From assembly GCA_947383685.1 (NCBI GenBank), contig CANDEE010000071.1, positions 1-7,143 of the forward strand: DNA of 7,143 nt, written 5' to 3'. The first letter of the stretch is position 1; every line of letters begins with the position of its first letter. Below are positions 1 through 4,408 of this stretch, piece after piece. The position numbers and the translations under genes were made by a program. A model generated the notes under the pieces. It did not search any database and had not been told where the DNA came from. It worked only from the letters and a program-made list of their open reading frames with translations. Source of the DNA: an uncultured Pseudoflavonifractor sp. Lineage in GTDB: Bacteria > Bacillota > Clostridia > Oscillospirales > Oscillospiraceae.

Positions 1-769
1 GATCGCAGAAGGCCATCTCCGGCTCGATCATCCAGAACTCGGCGGCGTGGCGCTGAGTATTGGACTTTTCCGCCCGGAAGGTGGGGCCGAAGGTGTATAC
101 GTCCCCAAAGGCCATAGCAAAGTTTTCCGCGTTGAGCTGGCCCGACACGGTGAGGCTGGCGGGCTTACCAAAGAAGTCCTGGGTAAAGTCCACTTTCCCA
201 TCCTCGGTCCGGGGGAGGTCCTCCGGGTCCATGGTGGACACCCGGAACATTTCCCCCGCCCCCTCGCAGTCACTGGCGGTGATAATGGGGGTGTGGACAT
301 AGACAAAGCCCCGCTCCTGGAAGAAATTGTGGATGGCGTAAGCCGCTGTGCTCCGCACGCGGAAGGTGGCGGAAAAGAGGTTGGTGCGGGGGCGCAGATG
401 CTGAATGGTCCGCAAAAACTCCACGCTGTGGCGCTTTTTCTGGAGGGGGTAGTCGGGGGTGGAGACGCCCTCCACCGCAATGGTTGCGGCCTTGACCTCC
501 AGGGGCTGCTTGGCCTCGGGGGTCAGCACTACCGTACCGGTGACAATAAGGGCCGCGCCCACGTTCTGTCCGGCGATCTCCTTATAGTTTTCCAGCGCGT
601 TGGCGTCCATGACCACCTGCAGGTTGGTGAAGCAGGAGCCGTCGTTGAGCTCAATGAAGCCAAAGGTCTTCATGTCCCGGATGGTTTTGGCCCAACCGCA
701 GACAGTGATGGTCTGACCGCCAAAACGGGTTTGGTCCGCAAAGATTTGAGAAATATGGGTGCGATCCAT
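1..769 (-). CDS. asnS: Asparaginyl-tRNA synthetase, N-terminal 256 residues (cut by window edge)
   Basis: Cytoplasmic class IIb enzyme that charges tRNA-Asn with asparagine using ATP. The reading frame runs from an ATG at 769 to the window edge without a stop, giving 256 codons of a protein usually about 460 residues long. Residues about 18-100 form the OB-fold anticodon-binding domain. Class II motif 1 lies around residues 150-163 (ERGFVYVHTPII, with the invariant Pro). The segment ITASDCEGAGEMFRV (163-177) is characteristic of AsnRS rather than AspRS. Motif 2 starts near residue 225 (YTFGPTFRAEKS, then RHAAEFWMIEPE), with the ATP-contacting Arg in FRAE. Motif 3 would lie beyond the edge. 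The start is supported by a GAGAGGAAG ribosome binding site about 8 bases upstream and by the N-terminal length expected for the family. A sigma-A-like promoter sits about 45 bases upstream, so it is probably transcribed on its own. The identification is secure from sequence recognition. Confidence 0.96.
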   Translation of the reverse strand, partial: MDRTHISQIFADQTRFGGQTITVCGWAKTIRDMKTFGFIELNDGSCFTNLQVVMDANALENYKEIAGQNVGAALIVTGTVVLTPEAKQPLEVKAATIAVEGVSTPDYPLQKKRHSVEFLRTIQHLRPRTNLFSATFRVRSTAAYAIHNFFQERGFVYVHTPIITASDCEGAGEMFRVSTMDPEDLPRTEDGKVDFTQDFFGKPASLTVSGQLNAENFAMAFGDVYTFGPTFRAEKSNTQRHAAEFWMIEPEMAFCD

Positions 770-813
770 GTGGATTACTTCCTCTCTCCATGGTTTAGGA
801 TGCCGTAATCCTT

Positions 814-842
814 ATTATAGGAGAGAAAAGAAGATTTTACAA
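814..842 (-). promoter_or_regulatory. Sigma-A-type promoter of asnS
   Basis: On the minus strand a TTGTAA -35 box (842-837) is followed by a 17-base spacer and a perfect TATAAT -10 box (819-814). Transcription would start near 807, leaving a leader of about 38 bases before the asnS ATG. That is too short for a T-box riboswitch, so tRNA-Asn-responsive antitermination is not suggested here. Just upstream, 857-844 can form a weak 5-bp hairpin (TCCTT-GAAA-AAGGA on the minus strand) with no U tract. Read-through from the membrane-protein genes upstream is therefore not clearly blocked. Confidence 0.8.
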
Positions 843-866
843 GTCCTTTTTCAAGGATATAGGCGC

Positions 867-1163
867 TCACCTTTTTCGGCGGGCGTGGGACCCCATGCCT
901 CCGCCGATCAAGACGCCCAAAAGAATGACGGCAGAGGCGAGAAAACAAAAAAATTCGTCAGAGAAAAAAGGCCCTAAAAAGGAGGGAGGCAGATGGAGAA
1001 ACCGGTAAAAGAAGGCTCCTCCCGCCAGAATGGTAAGGCCGGGCAGAGGGAGCAGAAGCAGGCTCCGCACCACCCGGTCTTCTATATATAGGGCAGCTAA
1101 AAATTGAAGATACCCCAAAACAAAGGCCAGTGCAATGGGAAGGACAAAAACAACGGCCATCAC
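867..1163 (-). CDS. Small hydrophobic membrane protein (98 aa), third gene of the LytTR unit
   Basis: Unrecognised small integral membrane protein. Three hydrophobic stretches are visible, at about residues 3-25, 33-55 and 68-90, followed by a basic tail (HARRKR). No catalytic or metal-binding motif is evident. The start is ambiguous. A GTG at 1163 follows directly after the TGA of the preceding gene (1166-1164), and an ATG follows at 1160. The GTG lies 9 bases after a GGAAGGGG ribosome binding site and is used here; the ATG would shorten the protein by one residue. Back-to-back stop and start codons imply translational coupling, and therefore function alongside the DUF3021-type protein upstream. 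It could be an accessory subunit of that protein. A broken-off piece of a longer protein is less likely, since the frame has its own ribosome binding site and a clean stop. Function is unknown. Confidence 0.7.
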   Translation of the reverse strand: MMAVVFVLPIALAFVLGYLQFLAALYIEDRVVRSLLLLPLPGLTILAGGAFFYRFLHLPPSFLGPFFSDEFFCFLASAVILLGVLIGGGMGSHARRKR

Positions 1164-2000
1164 TCACGCCATCCCCTTCCATGTCTTTATTCCTGTGCCA
1201 AGAAGGTTGCCAAAGAGGGGGGAGAGGAGCGCAATGGGGAGAAGGTTGCCGTCCGCTATATTGGAATAAAGCCGGGCAGTAAGAACAAACAGAACTGTAA
1301 ACAATAGGCAGGACAGGGGGTAAAGGGGGCAAAAGCCCTGCCGCCGGCCCAGGGAAAGGGCGGAAAAGAAGCCTGCCAGGGGAAGGAGAAGAAAGGCAAA
1401 GAACATACTGAGGACGGGGACTACATCATCGCACAGCCGCAGGACGGTGGGTACCAGAAAGCAAAGGAGTCCGGCAAAGGCCACGTGGGGCAGAGTCTCC
1501 TGCCACTTGAGAAAAGAGGGCTTGGCAGCCAGCCCCAATTTTTTCCGGATTTGGCCTACCTCGGCGTACCAGCCCACCCAGCGGCCCAGCCAGATGAGAA
1601 GATAGACCAGGACGAAGGGGAGCAGGAAGGTGAGGGCCAGTCCGGGGAGAGGCTCATAGGTAAAATTCAGCAGTACCCAGGCCCACAGGGTCAGAGCCAT
1701 AGTCCCAAAGTGGCAGAGAGAGCGGAGGAAAAGGGCCTTTCCACCATCGGCAAAGGGCAGGGTGGCGACGCCCGTCTCTGCCCCAAAAAGGAACCAAAGA
1801 AGGAAGGCCAGAGCCGTCCCCAAACCCTCCGGCACACGGGAGTTAAAGCAAAAGCAAAAATCCCGGATATTCCAGGTAGGGGATGCGCCGAACAGCCACC
1901 CCGGCTGGGCGAGGAATCCCAGCAGAAGACAGCCTGCCATTCCCAATACGCCTCCCGCCAGAGCGCGGGTGAGAGCCTGTTTTTTATCATCTACCAGCAT
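1164..2000 (-). CDS. DUF3021-like multi-pass membrane protein with extra C-terminal membrane domain
   Basis: Integral membrane protein of 278 residues, about eight hydrophobic segments. Residues 1-158 look like the four-helix DUF3021 family. A cytoplasmic start is followed by a helix at about 12-30, a second at 60-78 (LAFLLWFLFGAETGVATL), a third at 98-113 and a fourth at 120-142. A basic cytoplasmic tail then ends in GQIRKKLGL. DUF3021 proteins are usually about 130-150 residues and are encoded next to LytTR regulators. Here the chain continues with roughly 115 more residues and four further helices (about 172-188, 193-213, 225-241, 252-268), including the motif SLGRRQGFCPLYPL. The start has an AAGGAG ribosome binding site 8 bases away that overlaps the stop region of the LytTR gene, 13 bases between the genes. 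By analogy with known LytTR regulatory systems, it probably restrains or senses for the LytTR partner. The DUF3021 assignment is from remembered family character and the fusion is an inference. Confidence 0.78.
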   Translation of the reverse strand: MLVDDKKQALTRALAGGVLGMAGCLLLGFLAQPGWLFGASPTWNIRDFCFCFNSRVPEGLGTALAFLLWFLFGAETGVATLPFADGGKALFLRSLCHFGTMALTLWAWVLLNFTYEPLPGLALTFLLPFVLVYLLIWLGRWVGWYAEVGQIRKKLGLAAKPSFLKWQETLPHVAFAGLLCFLVPTVLRLCDDVVPVLSMFFAFLLLPLAGFFSALSLGRRQGFCPLYPLSCLLFTVLFVLTARLYSNIADGNLLPIALLSPLFGNLLGTGIKTWKGMA

Positions 2001-2013
2001 AGGAATCTCTCCT

Positions 2014-2457
2014 TTATAAACCCAGGGCCTGTTTTATTTTCTTTACATACCGCCGGGAGGCGAAGCAGGCGGAGCCGTCCCGGAGGGTCATTTTGATGGT
2101 ACCGGACAGAGTCAGGTCCAGGGCGGTAATTTGCTTGAGATTTACGATTTCTGAATGAGAGATACGGACAAAGGTGTGGCTGTCCAGCCGCTCCTCCAGC
2201 TCGTAAAGGCGGAGGCGGAGGGCATAGACCTCCCCCGTTTCGCTCCGGGCGTAGACCCCCTTATCCTGGGCGTAGAGGCAGACAAGGGAGGCTGTTTCCA
2301 GCAGGAAGGTCCTGTCCCCCTGAAAACTGGGGAGGGTGCCGTCGTCCAGCCTGGCCAGCCGCTGGGCCAGGGCCTCCATCTGGGGGGTGAGGGCGGGAAC
2401 CTCCAGCACCAGGCCGGGGGTATCCCGGTCTGGCGTGACACGAATCTCCACATCCAT
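2014..2457 (-). CDS. LytTR-family transcriptional regulator without receiver domain
   Basis: Stand-alone LytTR DNA-binding protein of 147 residues. The N-terminal 45 residues (MDVEIRVTPDRD, then a helical stretch QMEALAQRLARL) replace the phosphoreceiver domain of classical AgrA/LytR proteins. The LytTR domain covers about 45-147. It includes RLRLYELEERL (81-91), the hallmark FVRISHSEIVNLKQI (96-110) and the terminal SRRYVKKIKQALGL (134-147). This architecture is typical of LytTR genes paired with DUF3021 membrane proteins. The frame is open 12 codons further upstream, to 2493. The ATG at 2457 is chosen because a perfect AGGAGG (2470-2465) lies 7 bases before it, and because the longer start would fall about where transcription begins. 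It is the first gene of a three-gene unit. Its promoter carries a perfect inverted repeat over the -35, suggesting autoregulation. The target regulon cannot be read from this window. Confidence 0.92.
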   Translation of the reverse strand: MDVEIRVTPDRDTPGLVLEVPALTPQMEALAQRLARLDDGTLPSFQGDRTFLLETASLVCLYAQDKGVYARSETGEVYALRLRLYELEERLDSHTFVRISHSEIVNLKQITALDLTLSGTIKMTLRDGSACFASRRYVKKIKQALGL

Positions 2458-2497
2458 GGGAGCGCCTCCTTCCTGAAAGGATTTTCCCTTCAAATGT

Positions 2498-2526
2498 AGT
2501 ATAGAGAAAAAGAAACCGACTGTCCA
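2498..2526 (-). promoter_or_regulatory. Sigma-A-type promoter of the LytTR unit
   Basis: On the minus strand TGGACA (2526-2521, five of six matches to the -35 consensus) is separated by exactly 17 bases from TATACT (2503-2498, five of six matches to the -10). The expected transcription start is near 2491, which gives a leader of roughly 34 bases holding the AGGAGG at 2470-2465. The -35 hexamer lies mostly inside one arm of the inverted repeat at 2516-2544, so a protein bound there would compete with or recruit RNA polymerase. Confidence 0.75.
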
Positions 2527-2544
2527 CCCTATTGGGACAGTCGG
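2516..2544 (-). terminator. Perfect 10-bp inverted repeat: terminator of the acetyltransferase gene and/or LytTR operator
   Basis: The arms CCGACTGTCC (2516-2525) and GGACAGTCGG (2535-2544) are perfectly complementary around a 9-base loop. Read on the minus strand, the hairpin lies 99 bases after the acetyltransferase stop and is followed by a T-rich run (TTTCTTTTTCTC). It fits a Rho-independent terminator for that gene. On the plus strand it is followed by CCTGTTTTTG, so it could work in both directions. One arm also contains most of the -35 of the LytTR promoter, and each arm holds ACAGT, a core reminiscent of LytTR-family binding repeats. The two roles are not exclusive. The 2545-2643 stretch between the acetyltransferase stop and this hairpin is AT-rich. 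It holds an isolated TATAAT (2633-2628, minus strand) without a usable -35; I see no gene in it. Confidence 0.65.
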
Positions 2545-2643
2545 CCTGTTTTTGAGGATAAAAGGTATTTCTTAACACTCAATTCGCTTTCGTATTTCCG
2601 GTGCCCCTGACTCAAAACGATCAGATCATTATACACCCTTTTA

Positions 2644-3111
2644 TTAAGTCAGAAAGGACAAAACTACCTCATCATTACTATACCTATGCTTCTCCGGATG
2701 ATAGGAATCTGTTACTCTACTCCACAATGCCTTTGCGCCGACATTTTTCTCATTGTATTTTATTTCCCAACGTCCCCGGTAGGTTTTCAAAATGAGTTCC
2801 GCTGCAACTTTTCCAATATGCCTTTTTCGGTGCATCGGAAAAATCGTAAATTCCGCCAATACGTGGTCAGGATGCTCATTGATATAAGAATATGGATTGA
2901 TCATAGCAAATCCCACAAGCGTCCTGTCATCATATATAAATAATGCTGTCCTCTCTGGTTCTGTAAAATAAGCATCAAAGTATCCATAATGGTAATTTCC
3001 CGTCTCATCCATTTCATCGTCATAATAGTTTGTCATTTCATAGAGATACTTCTGATGGATATTCCATAGAAGCTGCCTGTGTTCGGATTGAACCTCTACT
3101 AATTCAATCAT
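2644..3111 (-). CDS. GNAT-family N-acetyltransferase (155 aa)
   Basis: Probable cytoplasmic acetyl-CoA-dependent N-acetyltransferase; the substrate cannot be inferred. The fold order is GNAT-like. An N-terminal strand and helices (residues 1-50) are followed by strands at 56-72 (ALFIYDDRTLVGFAMI) and motif A at about 85-110 (AEFTIFPMHRKRHIGKVAAEL). A C-terminal strand and helix come next, with WEIKYNEKNVGAKALW (115-130), the usual Asn-containing segment before the last helix. Length is normal. The acetyl-CoA pyrophosphate loop, normally R/Q-x-x-G-x-G/A, reads RKRHIG (95-100), with His98 where the first Gly is expected. The start ATG has TGAGGT (3124-3119) 7 bases upstream. It appears monocistronic, with its own extended -10 promoter and the inverted-repeat terminator downstream. 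Codon use and base content are far more AT-rich than all neighbours, suggesting acquisition from another genome. Confidence 0.88.
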   Translation of the reverse strand: MIELVEVQSEHRQLLWNIHQKYLYEMTNYYDDEMDETGNYHYGYFDAYFTEPERTALFIYDDRTLVGFAMINPYSYINEHPDHVLAEFTIFPMHRKRHIGKVAAELILKTYRGRWEIKYNEKNVGAKALWSRVTDSYHPEKHRYSNDEVVLSFLT

Positions 3112-3132
3112 CTCGTTTACCTCACAAATTCA

Positions 3133-3159
3133 CACTTTATATCACGATACCATAAAGTG
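3133..3159 (-). promoter_or_regulatory. Extended -10 promoter inside an inverted repeat, acetyltransferase gene
   Basis: On the minus strand TGATATAAA (3144-3136) matches the extended -10 form TGnTATAAT; no good -35 is seen 17 bases upstream. Transcription would start near 3129, only about 18 bases before the ATG at 3111. The -10 is embedded in a perfect 8-bp inverted repeat, CACTTTAT (3133-3140) and ATAAAGTG (3152-3159), with an 11-base centre. This arrangement is typical of a repressor operator, but no candidate repressor gene is adjacent and regulation is an inference. Confidence 0.55.
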
Positions 3160-3229
3160 CAGAATTCTAAAAGAAGAATATTTATTAACAGCAATCAACC
3201 GGGGACACAAAACCCAATGGGGGGATTTC

Positions 3230-4372
3230 TTAAAGGTCGGTTTCCAAAGGCTGCCGCAGCTCATACCCGTTACGTTGGAGGACAGAGACCACCCGGCTTA
3301 CGGAGGAAAGGGGGGTGGCAGTCAAGTCCATGCGGACGGTGGAGGGGCGGCTGCCCAACACGGTCTGGATGGTGGAGGGGCTGGCGGCGTTTCGGTGGCT
3401 GGGGTTCCAGACAGCCCAGCCCGCGGTCCTCAGGCTGTCCCGAAGGGAGCCGGAAAGCCCGCCGCTTCCCGCCACGATGCGGGTCTTGATCCTGGCAATG
3501 TGGTTCAAAAGCCGGTTGCCCTCCTCCAACTGCGCCAGAGTGGTCTCGGCGTCCAAAGAGCCGTCTATCAGAAGCCCCACCGAGTGGCCGGCCGCCACAG
3601 CCTTCCGTACCTGGGCGGCTTGGGCAGAGAGGGAGTCGGGGGTAAAGAGAAAGAGAGCATAGACTCCGGAGGGAAAAAGTCCGGTGAGGTCGCTTCCAGC
3701 CTGAGAGGCGTCAATGGAGAGATAGATACGTACGTCCTCGTTGCTGCCTTCAGGGGGGCGGCTGGACACCGGGGGCGCGGGGGTAGGGGTGGCAGCCGGA
3801 GCAGAAGGCTGGGGGGCGAGGCTTTGAAGCACCTGGTTGTACCGGGTGGACATGGCGCCCCGGGCGGCGGTGAGAAAATTTCCGTCGTCCATATGGGGGG
3901 AAGCCGGGTTGGTAATGCGGATGGCGGTCCCCCGGTCTGTGGTGGGCAGGAAGGAATATTGCAGTCCGAAAAAGCTGCATACCGCGGCGGCGGGCACATA
4001 GGGCACGCCGTTCCGGGTCACAGCATGAAAATTCATGGCGTTGCCCAGGTTGTCTACGCACTGGCCGTCGTTCACCGTAAAGGTGAGCATTCCGCTGAGG
4101 GCGTACAGAGTGAGGACGGTGCTGCCGTGCTCCAGGGTAATGCCGTAGTAAACCCCCAGGTCTACTCCGGTAAGGTTGCGGTCAAAGATGGAGTAGGGGA
4201 TATAGATGACCTTACCCACTGCCATGGGAAGGGCCCCGCCGGGAAGGTCGCAGAACTTATCGTTGGCAGCCAGCAGGTAGACCGGGGTGTTGGAGGAGCC
4301 CCAAGCAGGCACAGCCAGGGTGCAAAGCAGCACCAGGGCGCAAAGAAAAGCGGAAAAACGCCGTTTTTTCAT
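3230..4372 (-). CDS. Secreted protein: copper-amine-oxidase-like stalk domain plus degenerate NodB-like domain
   Basis: Exported protein of 380 residues. Residues 1-25 form a signal peptide (basic MKKRR, hydrophobic core, likely cleavage after VPAWG). Residues about 44-142 resemble the N-terminal stalk domain of copper amine oxidases, common in clostridial wall-associated proteins, with two half-repeats around VIYIPYSIFD and GVPYVPAAAVCSFFGL. A Pro/Ala/Ser/Thr-rich linker covers 186-210. Residues about 214-376 follow the layout of a polysaccharide deacetylase (NodB) domain. YLSIDA (217-222) stands where TFDDG is expected, AAGHSVGLLIDG (260-271) where GHEIGNHTxSH is expected, and VAGSGG (300-305) where RPPYG is expected. 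The second Asp and both metal-binding His are therefore missing, so deacetylase activity is unlikely. A perfect AGGAGG (4384-4379) lies 6 bases before the ATG. It follows ftsH after 36 bases and is probably co-transcribed. Possible roles are peptidoglycan binding or scaffolding; this is an inference. Confidence 0.8.
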   Translation of the reverse strand: MKKRRFSAFLCALVLLCTLAVPAWGSSNTPVYLLAANDKFCDLPGGALPMAVGKVIYIPYSIFDRNLTGVDLGVYYGITLEHGSTVLTLYALSGMLTFTVNDGQCVDNLGNAMNFHAVTRNGVPYVPAAAVCSFFGLQYSFLPTTDRGTAIRITNPASPHMDDGNFLTAARGAMSTRYNQVLQSLAPQPSAPAATPTPAPPVSSRPPEGSNEDVRIYLSIDASQAGSDLTGLFPSGVYALFLFTPDSLSAQAAQVRKAVAAGHSVGLLIDGSLDAETTLAQLEEGNRLLNHIARIKTRIVAGSGGLSGSLRDSLRTAGWAVWNPSHRNAASPSTIQTVLGSRPSTVRMDLTATPLSSVSRVVSVLQRNGYELRQPLETDL

Positions 4373-4408
4373 GGGGAACCTCCTTTCCCGGGAAATAGGG
4401 ACCAGGGA

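Larger units (their letters stand above)
2545..3229. other. AT-rich island carrying the acetyltransferase gene
   Basis: Base composition changes sharply here. Hand counts give 22 of 60 G+C at 2641-2700 and 20 of 60 at 2881-2940, against 41 of 60 in the ftsH line at 5401-5460. The island matches the acetyltransferase gene plus its flanks, between two GC-rich transcription units. No transposase, integrase, tRNA or obvious flanking direct repeat is visible, so the mechanism of entry is unknown. The 70 bases at 3160-3229, between the secreted-protein stop and the acetyltransferase promoter, contain only a weak C-run/GGGTTTT structure. That is not a convincing terminator for the ftsH block. Confidence 0.55.

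Noticed and set aside
47..808. 253-codon plus-strand open frame opposite asnS
   Set aside because: The opposite strand encodes an unmistakable asparaginyl-tRNA synthetase with its own promoter and ribosome binding site.
844..857. Hairpin TCCTT-GAAA-AAGGA as terminator after the small membrane protein gene
   Set aside because: The stem is only 5 bp, GC-poor, and not followed by a run of Ts on the minus strand.
770..866. T-box or other riboswitch upstream of asnS
   Set aside because: Only 97 bases separate the upstream stop from asnS, and the predicted transcript leader is about 38 bases. No T-box motif or antiterminator is visible.
1485..2096. 203-codon plus-strand open frame opposite the DUF3021-like gene
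   Set aside because: It is Gln-, Glu- and Pro-rich, as expected of the complement of a Leu-rich membrane protein, and has no motif.
2458..2493. Twelve-residue N-terminal extension of the LytTR protein
   Set aside because: The AGGAGG lies inside this extension exactly 7 bases before the internal ATG, and the longer start falls about where transcription is predicted to begin, leaving no room for a ribosome binding site.
2628..2633. Second promoter (TATAAT) upstream of the LytTR unit
   Set aside because: No acceptable -35 or TG extension is present at the right distance, and the region is AT-rich, so chance occurrence is likely.
3200..3229. Terminator after the secreted protein gene
   Set aside because: The C-run and GGGTTTT can pair over only about 3 bp with a mismatch, too weak to call.
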